Assembly: GCF_025950085.1 (NCBI RefSeq)
Contig: NZ_JAPDDS010000015.1
Span: forward strand, 1 to 64,000
Length of the DNA stretch: 64,000 bases
Source: Luteolibacter flavescens
Lineage (GTDB): Bacteria > Verrucomicrobiota > Verrucomicrobiia > Verrucomicrobiales > Akkermansiaceae
Direction: 5' to 3'
The notes beneath the pieces are model-generated. The model worked only from the letters and a program-made list of their open reading frames with translations. It had not been told where the DNA came from and ran no database searches. Of this stretch, positions 50,852-58,140 are shown piece after piece. The translations under genes were made by a program, and so were the position numbers. Each line of letters starts with the position of its first letter. Positions within the stretch are counted from its first letter, which is position 1.

Positions 50852-51622
50852 TCAGGAGAGGGCCCGCTCAAGAAATTCCCCCAGCTTCGCCCGGAAGGCC
50901 TCCGGCGCGTCCCACGGCACCCGGTGCCCGGACCCCGGCGCGATCCACAGCTCGCCCTGCCTCAGGGCAGGCACCGCACGCTCCGCCAGCGCCGTGAATT
51001 TCCCGTCCCGCTCGCCCGTGCACCACAGCACCGGGCACGCGATCTCCCCGAGCCGCCCCCACAGCGACTCCTGCGCGCCCAGCGACCAATCCATGAAACT
51101 CCGCGCCACCTCCCGCCGGAAGTGCACGGATAGCCGCGCGCGATGGCCACCTCCCGTGCCCGCCAGCACCGGCTGCGCATTCCACGCGTCGAGAAAATCG
51201 TCCCACTCCCCGGACAATGCCCGGCCCGCCCACTCCGCATCGCCCTCGCGGCGCGCCGCACGCTCCGCCCCGGATTCCAGCCCGGGATTTGGCGCGATCA
51301 GCACCGCCGCATCCCACGGCCCGCCATCCAGCAGCGCATGCAAGCCCAGCCGCGCCCCCATCGAATAGCCCACCAGCACGTTCCGGGAGATGGTGGATGG
51401 TAGATGGTGGATGGCAGATGAAAGGCCATCTGCGATCTGCGATCTCCCATCTGCTACCGCTTCTGCATTCAGCGCCCGGCCAAATTCCGGCATGCTCATC
51501 GGGCAGCACGCCAGGAAGCGCCACAGGTCCACGCGCTTCACCGCCCATCCCGGCACGGCGAGCCCCTGCCAGTCCGCCGCCTGGCCGACCGCCCCGTGCA
51601 GGCACCACAATGTCCCCTTCAC
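50852..51622 (-). CDS. menH: Alpha/beta hydrolase, probable SHCHC synthase
   Basis: The 256-residue alpha/beta hydrolase has an oxyanion-loop LHGAVGQAADW, the nucleophile elbow VGYSMGARLGLHA and a late catalytic histidine in PGSGHRVPWD. The place directly upstream of menB supports MenH (SHCHC synthase). It begins with GTG at 51622. A 20-residue insertion of low complexity (DGRSQIADGLSSAIHHLPST) just before the nucleophile elbow is encoded by tandem-word DNA at 51387-51454 and is not expected in the family, so activity should not be taken for granted. Confidence 0.8.
   Translation of the reverse strand: MKGTLWCLHGAVGQAADWQGLAVPGWAVKRVDLWRFLACCPMSMPEFGRALNAEAVADGRSQIADGLSSAIHHLPSTISRNVLVGYSMGARLGLHALLDGGPWDAAVLIAPNPGLESGAERAARREGDAEWAGRALSGEWDDFLDAWNAQPVLAGTGGGHRARLSVHFRREVARSFMDWSLGAQESLWGRLGEIACPVLWCTGERDGKFTALAERAVPALRQGELWIAPGSGHRVPWDAPEAFRAKLGEFLERALS
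51387..51454. repeat. Tandem/inverted GATGGTGGATG words inside menH
   Basis: Variants of GATGGTGGATGG/TAGATGGTGGATGGCAGATG occupy the left half, and their complement-like CATCTGCGATCTGCGATCTC the right, so the segment can fold on itself. It is inserted in frame within the menH coding sequence and does not resemble the codon usage around it. Confidence 0.8.
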
Positions 51623-51707
51623 GCCGGTGATCTAATGCAGACCCCGCCCCCCTGCGGAAGACTTTCAATCCGCTCGCCCCCGCGGAATGTCCCGCTAGGC
51701 TCGCCCC

Positions 51708-52088
51708 ATGAACGGACGACTGCTGCTTCCCTGCCTGCTGGCCACCGCCCTGCCATCGTGCGGGCTCATCAAGCTCCCCTTCCGCGTCGCCGGGGCCGTC
51801 GTCGAGGGCACCGCCGATGTCGGCAAGGCCGGCTACAACGCCTCGAAGAAAGCCTTCGGCAAGAGCGAGGAGGAGAAGGCCAAGGAAAAGAAGGAGAAGG
51901 CCGAGAAGGCGAAAAAGGAGGCCGACGAGGAGAAGGCCAGGCGCGCCGCCGAGATCAATCGCCACGCCGAAGGCACCCGCCAGCTCCAGCAGGGCCAGAC
52001 CCCGCCCACCTCCGCCGGCGACACCCTGCCACCCATCCCGCCCGACGCCCCGCCGCTGCCGGGAGACGAGCCGGTACCTTATCAGTGA
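51708..52088 (+). CDS. Small lipoprotein with Lys/Glu coiled coil and proline-rich tail
   Basis: The 126-residue protein has a lipoprotein signal (LLLPCLLATALPSC), a short Gly/Ala segment (RVAGAVVEGTADVGKAGYNA), a highly charged helix (KSEEEKAKEKKEKAEKAKKE) and a proline-rich C-terminus (PPIPPDAPPLPGDEPVP). The layout suggests a periplasmic spacer or peptidoglycan-associated lipoprotein. No family recognised. The charged codon pattern is strongly biased to GAG/AAG. Confidence 0.7.
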   Translation: MNGRLLLPCLLATALPSCGLIKLPFRVAGAVVEGTADVGKAGYNASKKAFGKSEEEKAKEKKEKAEKAKKEADEEKARRAAEINRHAEGTRQLQQGQTPPTSAGDTLPPIPPDAPPLPGDEPVPYQ

Positions 52089-52111
52089 ACTGAGCCCTCC
52101 CGAATCAAGCC

Positions 52112-52627
52112 ATGCGCAGACATCTCACTCCCCGCATCGCCGGAGGCATCGCCCTCCTCGGCATCGGCTTCGCGCTGGGTTACTACGGAGATTCCGGCGA
52201 TCCCCGCGGAACCGAAGGCGATCACCAGCCCCAACAGGTCGGCCACGAGATGTCGGCGCCATCCGACTCGCCGCACGGGGAAGAATCCTCCCTCGCCCGC
52301 CGGGTGCGCGGGATGCTGGAGGCGATCATCATCCCGCAGGTCTATTTCGAAAACACCACCGTCGAGGAGGCCGTCGATTTCCTCCGCCTGCGCGTCCGGG
52401 AGCTGGATCCCGAACCCGATCCCCACATGCGGGGCATCTCCATCCACCTCCGCCGGACCGCCGACTCCACGAGCGCCGGATACGATCTCCAGGCCGACAA
52501 CATCTCCGCCTGGGCGCTGCTCAACCGGATCGCCCGCGACAATCGCCTGGTCATTCAAGTCACCGACCGCGGCATCGAGCTCACGCCCTCCATGGATTTC
52601 CACGCGGAGCTGCTGGAGGCCCGTTGA
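52112..52627 (+). CDS. Hypothetical membrane-anchored protein with STN-like domain
   Basis: The 171-residue protein has a single N-terminal helix (IAGGIALLGIGFALGYYG). Its C-terminal domain (about 75-160) resembles the secretin/TonB short N-terminal fold: VYFENTTVEEAVDFLRLRVR, GISIHL, SAWALLNRIARDNRLVIQVT, DRGIEL. It starts 23 bp after the lipoprotein gene, so both may belong to one transcript. Function unknown; STN domains normally mediate protein contacts in envelope machines. Confidence 0.7.
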   Translation: MRRHLTPRIAGGIALLGIGFALGYYGDSGDPRGTEGDHQPQQVGHEMSAPSDSPHGEESSLARRVRGMLEAIIIPQVYFENTTVEEAVDFLRLRVRELDPEPDPHMRGISIHLRRTADSTSAGYDLQADNISAWALLNRIARDNRLVIQVTDRGIELTPSMDFHAELLEAR

Positions 52628-52642
52628 CCCTGCGCCCGCCGC

Positions 52643-53038
52643 CTACACCTCGGCCAGCGTGTGCGCATCCCGCGCGAGGAGCCAGCGGCCATCGGCCTGC
52701 CGGCGGTAGATCGTGAGGCGGTATCCCGCCAGCCGCGTCTCGCCATCACCGTCCCGTGGCGAAACCCGCAGCGCATCCCTGCTCCGCGTGTAGGCGACAT
52801 CGCCCGCCACCACCACTTCCTCCAGCTCGCTCGAGCAGTGGATGCGGAGCTGCCCGTGGGCGGACGTGAATTTCCCCGCGAAGCCCTCCACCCCGATCGG
52901 TTCCCCGCTCGGATTGATCAGCACCAGATCGTCCGTCACCATCCCGAGCAAGGTGCCCAGGTCCGCCGCATTCACCGCGGCGATCCACGTGTCATGGGTC
53001 TCGCGGACCTGCTTCTCGTCGGCAGTCATGGTCGTCAT
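52643..53038 (-). CDS. SnoaL/DUF4440-like NTF2-fold protein
   Basis: The 131-residue protein shows the NTF2-like pattern: VRETHDTWIAAVNAADLGTL, LGMVTDDLVLINPSGEPIG, VVAGDVAYTRSRDALRV and a C-terminal WLLARDAHTLAEV. Members include ketosteroid-isomerase-like and calcium/calmodulin-association-domain proteins of mostly unknown function. Its start overlaps the stop of the next gene by 4 bp (ATGA), so the two are coupled. Confidence 0.82.
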   Translation of the reverse strand: MTTMTADEKQVRETHDTWIAAVNAADLGTLLGMVTDDLVLINPSGEPIGVEGFAGKFTSAHGQLRIHCSSELEEVVVAGDVAYTRSRDALRVSPRDGDGETRLAGYRLTIYRRQADGRWLLARDAHTLAEV

Positions 53039-53676
53039 TCCCGCTTGGCCACCTCGATGCGGATGAATTCCGGCAGATAGGATGGCGTGCAGCCCTTCGA
53101 CACCCGCTCGCCCTTGTAGAGTCCCAGCGCCTCCCCCAGCTTCACGCAGCGGGATCGGAATTTCTTCTCATGGATGCCGATCTGGCCCGCGCAGAAATTC
53201 ATCGTCCACTGCACCTCCGACTCCTCGTCGGCCAATCCGCGCTCCAGCGCTTCCATCAGTTCCGCGCCATTCCCCGGAGGCTCCTGCCCCATCCAGCGCA
53301 ACCGCGCCTGATGATACCAGAAGAGGCGGCGCAGGATCGGGGATGGATTCCGCTGCCACGACTCCAGCAGCGCGACGAGCTTCTTGTCCTTCATCAGTTG
53401 GTTCGCCAGCAGCCAGTCCGCAAGCTGGCAGCGCTCCGCCGCATCATGCCCGAGCATGTCCGCCGCCAAGCCATCGATCACCTCCTCCGTGAGCAGCTTC
53501 TTGTCAAAGATGAGCGTCGCCAAGAGACGCGGGTGATACTTCCCCGTGGACCAGAGCTCCATCGCCAGCCCGTGGTCCCGCTTGATCTCCGCCCCGCGTT
53601 TCTTGAGGTCCCCCATCTTCAGGTTCCCCCCGGTCAACTCGGCGACCAATTTCTCAGCTCTCGCAGTCAAGGCCAT
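53035..53676 (-). CDS. DNA alkylation repair-like (HEAT-like) protein
   Basis: The 213-residue all-helical protein resembles the AlkD-type DNA alkylation repair family (MGDLKKRGAEIKRDHGLAME, ELWSTGKYHPRLLATLIFDK, CQLADWLLANQLMKDKKLVA, ESEVQWTMNFCAGQIGIHEK). The family's fold is HEAT-like and some members excise alkylated bases. Key residues cannot be judged here. It is translationally coupled with the NTF2-like gene. Confidence 0.75.
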   Translation of the reverse strand: MALTARAEKLVAELTGGNLKMGDLKKRGAEIKRDHGLAMELWSTGKYHPRLLATLIFDKKLLTEEVIDGLAADMLGHDAAERCQLADWLLANQLMKDKKLVALLESWQRNPSPILRRLFWYHQARLRWMGQEPPGNGAELMEALERGLADEESEVQWTMNFCAGQIGIHEKKFRSRCVKLGEALGLYKGERVSKGCTPSYLPEFIRIEVAKRE

Positions 53677-53773
53677 GGCGTCAGCATCTTCTCACTGCAA
53701 ACCTCCGAGGCAAGCCGCGCGAAAACAATCCCGGACTACTAGCCCCTGAGACGACCGCTCGGCGTCCCCTCGA

Positions 53774-54313
53774 TCATCCATCGTAGCTTAAAAGGAACAG
53801 CACCTCCCTCTCCGGATCATGGCAAAGCCAATGGCCACCATCGGACCTCTGCCACCGCAAGCTGTCGAAAGAACGAAGCTGCGACACCTGCCACCATGCG
53901 GGGATCTCCGAGCCTTCAGGAATCTGTGGCCACGCGGTCGCGAAGCCGAACGGGCACGACGAGAGGTCGTCCGCATCATCCACCCTCACCCCCTCCGCAG
54001 CACTCGAAAGAACCGCCTGCCGGAGACTCGCGAACTCCTCGCGCGACACCCGGACTCGGTAGAGATCGAGGCGGTCCTGAAATCCGCTGAACCACGCTCC
54101 TTCCAGACGCCCCGGCGGCAAACCGGTCCAGCGGAAGTCCTTTTCCAGCGCCCGCCTGAGCCGGGGTTCCGCTTCCGCTGGAGAATGCTCCTTTCCCGTG
54201 GCCGACTCCACCAGCAGGTGACCGGACCACATCATCACGCCGATCGCGCCTGCGACCACCGCCACGAGCGCGACGATGCATCCCTTCCGGACCGGCTGTG
54301 TACCATCCTCCAT
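53774..54313 (-). CDS. Hypothetical membrane-anchored protein, 'VDDADDLS' pair member 1
   Basis: The 179-residue protein has one N-terminal helix (CIVALVAVVAGAIGVMMWSG) and an outer domain with AEAEPRLRRALEKDF, GAWFSGFQDRLDLYRVRVSR, VRVDDADDLSSCPFGFATAW, PAWWQVSQLRSFDSLRW and REVLFLLSYDG. It is a clear paralogue of 54918-55463. The family is not recognised. The start at 54313 aligns with the paralogue; 54322 is an alternative. Confidence 0.75.
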   Translation of the reverse strand: MEDGTQPVRKGCIVALVAVVAGAIGVMMWSGHLLVESATGKEHSPAEAEPRLRRALEKDFRWTGLPPGRLEGAWFSGFQDRLDLYRVRVSREEFASLRQAVLSSAAEGVRVDDADDLSSCPFGFATAWPQIPEGSEIPAWWQVSQLRSFDSLRWQRSDGGHWLCHDPEREVLFLLSYDG

Positions 54314-54387
54314 GCCACCCATTAAAAACCGCCCGCAATCCTCATGGTCTGGCAAAACGGGGATCGGGATCACCCCAACCAGCGCCG

Positions 54388-54813
54388 TCAGGGAGTCCGC
54401 TCGACGATGGGCAGCAGCCGCGAATCTTCCAACGCCGCGACACGATGGCCCATGCCTGCGAGGTAATCCTTGTTAGACGCGAACTCGAGGAACGCCGCCG
54501 TGCTCGACTGACGGACCAGCATGACCGCATCCCAACGCTCGTCCGCCGGGCCGATGAGGAAGTCCCCACCTTGGCCAAAAAAGATGACCTCTCCGCCGGA
54601 CTTCTCCAGATGCGGCAGCGTGTGAGCCATGTAGAGCCGATACGCCTCCTCGCCGGAGATCGGCGATGCGGGTGCCAACTCCGGCGCACCCGAGTAATCC
54701 GCGACCTCGCGGAAGCGCAGCAGATTCAACATCACCACGCCGCCGGAAATCTGGCGCGAAAAGAAAGCACGGCCAGATTCCTGGGTCGGCTCAAGATAGG
54801 TCTGTGAAGGCAT
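54388..54813 (-). CDS. DUF1330-like protein
   Basis: The 141-residue protein resembles small alpha/beta-barrel dimer proteins of the DUF1330 type: VVMLNLLRFREVADYSG, EEAYRLYMAHTLPHLEKSGG, VIFFGQGGDFLIGPADERWD, AVMLVRQSSTAAFLEFASNK. Function is unknown. It lies between the two VDDADDLS paralogues on the same strand. The ATG at 54813 is the first real start. Confidence 0.78.
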   Translation of the reverse strand: MPSQTYLEPTQESGRAFFSRQISGGVVMLNLLRFREVADYSGAPELAPASPISGEEAYRLYMAHTLPHLEKSGGEVIFFGQGGDFLIGPADERWDAVMLVRQSSTAAFLEFASNKDYLAGMGHRVAALEDSRLLPIVERTP

Positions 54814-54917
54814 CACCGACCACTACAGCCCACACGCCGCGAGGACGACGAAGCAGGAACCAAGTCATGGCGGCGGATTCACTTCAGGCCCTGCGGGATC
54901 GCAAACCGTCATCCCCC

Positions 54918-55463
54918 TCACGAGTTGCGGCTCAGCAGGAACAGGATCTCGCGCTGCCCATCATAGCAAAACCAGTATCCCTCCTCGGGGCCATTCCACA
55001 GCAGGCTGTCGAAGGAGCTGAGCCGCGGCACCTCCCACCATTCCGGAATCCTTGTCTCCGTCGGAGCCTGAGGCGTCGCGGTTCCGAAGTCGGACGGGCA
55101 TAGCGAGAGATCATCCGCATCATCCACCTTCATATCCTCGGCGGTGCTCGTCAGCACGGCACCACGCAGGGTCGCGAAGTCGGCCGGAGAAAGCCGGATG
55201 CGATAGAGCGCGGTGTGATCTTGAAATCCGCGGACCCAAGCCTTCTCGACGCTCCCGTGCGGCAGGCTTGTCCAGCCAAGCCGCGCGCCAAGCTCCCGCC
55301 TCAGATCCGGCTCAGCATCCTCCAAGGCAAACTCCGCTCCCGTCTTTATCGCGGAAATGGAGCGCTCGATGATGAATCTCCAGAAGAGAACGACGGAAGC
55401 GGCGAAGATCATCAACCCGACGAGGAGGAACAGCTTCCGCGACTGAGGCATTTTCGTTTCCAT
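54918..55463 (-). CDS. Hypothetical membrane-anchored protein, 'VDDADDLS' pair member 2
   Basis: The 181-residue protein matches 53774-54313 across its length: N-terminal helix (KLFLLVGLMIFAASVVLFW), EDAEPDLRRELGARLGWTSL, AWVRGFQDHTALYRIRLSPA, MKVDDADDLSLCPSDF, PEWWEVPRLSSFDSLLW and REILFLLSRNS. The charged N-terminus and conserved WW/FDSL-W core suggest a shared binding role. The ATG at 55463 is preferred over a TTG at 55469. It is the upstream copy of the pair. Confidence 0.75.
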   Translation of the reverse strand: METKMPQSRKLFLLVGLMIFAASVVLFWRFIIERSISAIKTGAEFALEDAEPDLRRELGARLGWTSLPHGSVEKAWVRGFQDHTALYRIRLSPADFATLRGAVLTSTAEDMKVDDADDLSLCPSDFGTATPQAPTETRIPEWWEVPRLSSFDSLLWNGPEEGYWFCYDGQREILFLLSRNS

Positions 55464-55469
55464 CTTCAA

Positions 55470-55860
55470 TCAGGCATGGCCACGCCTATACACATTTCGT
55501 GATGAGGAAGTCGCCTCCTTGGAAACGCCTCACGGCACGACTCTTGTCGCCCCGGTCGTCGCTCATTCCATCACTTGTTCCCCTGCCGCCCCATCATGAA
55601 TCGAAGGCCGGGCTCGGAGTTCGGGTTCGGAGACCGCGTAGCGGTCATGGACGGTAGCCGTGGGTTTCAACCCACGGATTCCAGCGCCGGCGTGCATCGT
55701 GTCACGTAGTGACACCGGAGTCGCACCCGGTGGTCTCTTTTCCGGAGATCGGTCCGCCAAGATCGGGTTCCTGTGTCGCAATGCGACACCCTTCCGGGGC
55801 GAACCCATGACCGTGGGTTGAAACCCACGGCTACCGTCCGTGACCGCTACGCGGTCCAAC
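55470..55860. other. Repeat-bearing intergenic region without a gene
   Basis: This gap between the hypothetical gene and the rplQ terminator holds the large inverted repeat at 55632-55857 and smaller hairpins inside it. Short frames crossing it are repeat-derived. Confidence 0.7.
55632..55857. repeat. Large inverted repeat with 47-bp arms
   Basis: The left arm 55632-55678 (AGACCGCGTAGCGGTC ... GGACGGTAGCCGTGGGTTTC to CCCACGG) is matched by its complement at 55811-55857 with only one or two differences. Each arm holds two hairpins of its own: ACCGCGTAGCGGT and CCGTGGGTTTCAACCCACGG. The 130-bp centre carries two more, GTGTCACGTAGTGACAC and TGTCGCAATGCGACA. It resembles a composite REP-type element. 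Confidence 0.85.
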
Positions 55861-55882
55861 AACTTCTTATATGCAGGTGCGC

Positions 55883-55917
55883 AAAAAACCCCCGCCGGTT
55901 TCCCGGCGGGGGTTTTT
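55883..55917 (-). terminator. Rho-independent terminator of rplQ
   Basis: The stem ACCCCCGCCGG/CCGGCGGGGGT with loop TTTC is flanked by A6 and T5 runs, 28 bp beyond the rplQ stop on the minus strand. It could also act in the other direction. Confidence 0.93.
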
Positions 55918-55944
55918 GGAATCAGTTTGTCGGAACCGGGCCGA

Positions 55945-56445
55945 TTACTCGGCGTCAGCTTCGGCTTCGGCCTTGGCCTTCTTGGTTGCCTTCTTCTTGG
56001 CAGGAGCGGCAGCCTCGGTGGCGGGGGTCTCTTCAGCCGGGGCCGTTTCGGCGGCGGCTTCGGGAGCTTCCACGGCTTCGGCCACTTCCGGCTGGTCGAC
56101 CCACTCGATGACGGCCATCGGGGCGGAGTCGGTCATGCGGGCGCCGAGCTTGGTGATACGGCAGTAGCCGCCCGGACGGTCCTTCGAGAGAGGAGCCACT
56201 TCATTGAAGAGCTTCTTCACGGTGTCCTTCTGGCGGAGGAAGGCGACGGCCTGGCGGATGGCGTGCAGGTCGCCACGCTTGCCGAGACCGATCATCTTTT
56301 CGGCGACGGGGCGCAGGGCCTTGGCCTTGGCGAGCGTGGTGCGGATGCGGCCGTGCTCAATCAGGCTGCAGGCGAGGTTTGCAAGCAGCGAGCGCCGGTG
56401 GGCGGCGGTGCGCTTGAGCTTGGTGGTATTGCGGCGATGTCTCAT
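55945..56445 (-). CDS. rplQ: Ribosomal protein L17 with long acidic/Ala-Lys tail
   Basis: The 166-residue protein has the L17 core in residues 1-115: MRHRRNTTKLKRTAAHRRSL, LANLACSLIEHGRIRTTLAK, GGYCRITKLGARMTDSAPMA. E. coli L17 is about 127 residues; here a low-complexity tail (EAPEAAAETAPAEETPATEA, then AKKKATKKAKAE) adds about 45. It lies 21 bp after rpoA, the standard rpoA-rplQ pair, and is followed by a strong terminator. Confidence 0.96.
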   Translation of the reverse strand: MRHRRNTTKLKRTAAHRRSLLANLACSLIEHGRIRTTLAKAKALRPVAEKMIGLGKRGDLHAIRQAVAFLRQKDTVKKLFNEVAPLSKDRPGGYCRITKLGARMTDSAPMAVIEWVDQPEVAEAVEAPEAAAETAPAEETPATEAAAPAKKKATKKAKAEAEADAE

Positions 56446-56466
56446 CGGGTGCGGTCCCTTTCTTAA

Positions 56467-57549
56467 TTAGTCGTCGAGGTTCTGGGCGATCAGGTCGGCA
56501 AGGCCCACCGGGGCATCCTCCTCCACGCCGAGGCGCGGGCCGCGGACGGCCGGCACCGGGCCGGAGAGGAGGGACGGATCGAGCGACATGCCCAGGCCGA
56601 GCCCGAGCTCGGAAAGCTTGTCCTTGATCTCGTTCAGCGACTTCTTGCCGAAGTTGCGATACTTGAGCATTTCCGCCTCCGACTTCATCGCGAGCTGGCC
56701 CACGGAAGTGATGTTGGCGTTGTTGAGGCAGTTGGCGGCACGGACCGAGAGCTCGATCTCGTTGACGCTCATGTTGAGAAGCTTCTTGAGCGCGGCGTTC
56801 TCCTCGTTGGATTCGGTCGGCGCCTCCTCGAAGTCCACGGCGTTCTCGTCGTAGTTGACGAAGACGTCCAGGTGGTGGCGGAGGATCGCGGAGGCCTGCA
56901 GGAGGGCATCCTGCGGGGACACGCGACCGTCGGTCCAGATGTCGAGCACCAGCTTGTCATAGTCGGTCATCTGGCCGACGCGGGTGGTGTCGACCGCGTA
57001 CTTCACGCGGGTGACGGGGGAGAAGATGGAGTCGATGGCGATGACGCCGATCGGCTGGTCCTTGCGCTTGTTCTCGTCGCCGGTGGAGAAGCCACGGCCG
57101 ACGCGGACTTCGAATTCGCAGTCGAACTTCACCTTCTTGTCGAGGGTGCAGATGATCTGGTCTTTATTAACGACGTCGTAGAGATTGTCGCCCTGGATGT
57201 CACCGGCGGTGACCACGCCTTCCTTCTCGACCTTGATGGTGAGGATGCGTGCTTCCTTGTCGTTGTGCGAGAATTTGACCTTCTTGAGGTTCAAAATGAT
57301 GTCCGTGACATCTTCCACCACGCCCGGGAGGCTGGAGAACTCGTGCTGCACGCCGGCGATGCGGACGGAAGTGATGGCGGCACCTTCGAGGGAGCCGAGC
57401 AGCACGCGGCGGAGCGAGTTGCCGAGGGTGTGCCCGTAGCCGCGCTCGAAAGGCTCGGCGGTGAACTGGGCGTAGGTCTCGGTCGCGGTGTCCTCGTGCT
57501 TGACGAGGCGGTTCGGAAGCTCGAATCGAGCAAGTTTCGTGGCGGACAT
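56467..57549 (-). CDS. rpoA: RNA polymerase alpha subunit
   Basis: The 360-residue protein has the N-terminal assembly domain (AQFTAEPFERGYGHTLGNSL, RRVLLGSLEGAAITSVRI) and the C-terminal domain that binds UP elements and activators (LSVRAANCLNNANITSVGQL, LKYRNFGKKSLNEIKDKL). The tail past the CTD is longer than usual. The ATG at 57549 gives the family start. rpsM, rpsK and rpsD, which often precede rpoA, are not here: the upstream gene points away, so rpoA-rplQ is a separate unit. Confidence 0.97.
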   Translation of the reverse strand: MSATKLARFELPNRLVKHEDTATETYAQFTAEPFERGYGHTLGNSLRRVLLGSLEGAAITSVRIAGVQHEFSSLPGVVEDVTDIILNLKKVKFSHNDKEARILTIKVEKEGVVTAGDIQGDNLYDVVNKDQIICTLDKKVKFDCEFEVRVGRGFSTGDENKRKDQPIGVIAIDSIFSPVTRVKYAVDTTRVGQMTDYDKLVLDIWTDGRVSPQDALLQASAILRHHLDVFVNYDENAVDFEEAPTESNEENAALKKLLNMSVNEIELSVRAANCLNNANITSVGQLAMKSEAEMLKYRNFGKKSLNEIKDKLSELGLGLGMSLDPSLLSGPVPAVRGPRLGVEEDAPVGLADLIAQNLDD

Positions 57550-57803
57550 GTCGTGTTTGGTGGCCGGGTTTCCCTCCCGCGAGCGGGTCACGGCGCGGAT
57601 GCGGCGTGGCTGGAGGACCTACGGCGGCTTGTCGGGGCTCGCGCGGGCGGGGACTAAAGGAGAACCCCCGACGATTGGCAACGAATTTTTTTAACACTCT
57701 AAAACCCCGGAAATCCTCATATCTCGGGCATTCTGAATGGTCTCTAACATATCCCAACCAAAAATGAGGTGGCCATGACACCGAATCGGTGGCAGAGTGT
57801 CAC

Positions 57804-58091
57804 ATGAATGCTCTCGAAACAGCCCCCGCAATGAAATCGAAGCGCAATCTGACTCGATTCACCTACGAGAACACGGCTTTCCAAGGTTGGAGGCTGTGCC
57901 TGAGCCGCGGAGGGGTGACCTTCACGAAGTACTTTTCGGACAAGCACTACGGTGGTGGCCGGAAGGCACTTGAAGCTGCCGAGGAGACCCTTGTCCAGCT
58001 CAAGACGCTTCTCGAAGGCTCGAAAAAGGTGAATGGCCGACTGAGCAACGTGACCGTCAAGAAGGCGGAGAAGTTGCTGGGAACGCCTTGA
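57804..58091 (+). CDS. Small AP2-like DNA-binding-type protein
   Basis: The 95-residue protein contains FQGWRLCLSRGGVTFTKYFS, then DKHYGGGRKALEAAEETL. This resembles an AP2 fold (three strands, then a helix with the YGG-x-x-x-A-L-x-A-A signature), which in bacteria occurs in homing endonucleases and a few small free-standing proteins. The N-terminal MKSKRNLTRFTYE is basic. No other domain is present. The resemblance is by eye. The ATG at 57804 is preferred over a GTG at 57789. Confidence 0.65.
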   Translation: MNALETAPAMKSKRNLTRFTYENTAFQGWRLCLSRGGVTFTKYFSDKHYGGGRKALEAAEETLVQLKTLLEGSKKVNGRLSNVTVKKAEKLLGTP

Positions 58092-58140
58092 ATCAGTCAG
58101 CGCGCTTGCACGGGCGACGGGCACGGCTTTCTTAGCCGGC

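Noticed and set aside
57550-57803. Gap upstream of rpoA searched for ribosomal protein genes or a leader RNA
   Set aside because: No rpsD/rpsK/rpsM frame or conserved structure is visible; it appears to be a plain divergent promoter region.
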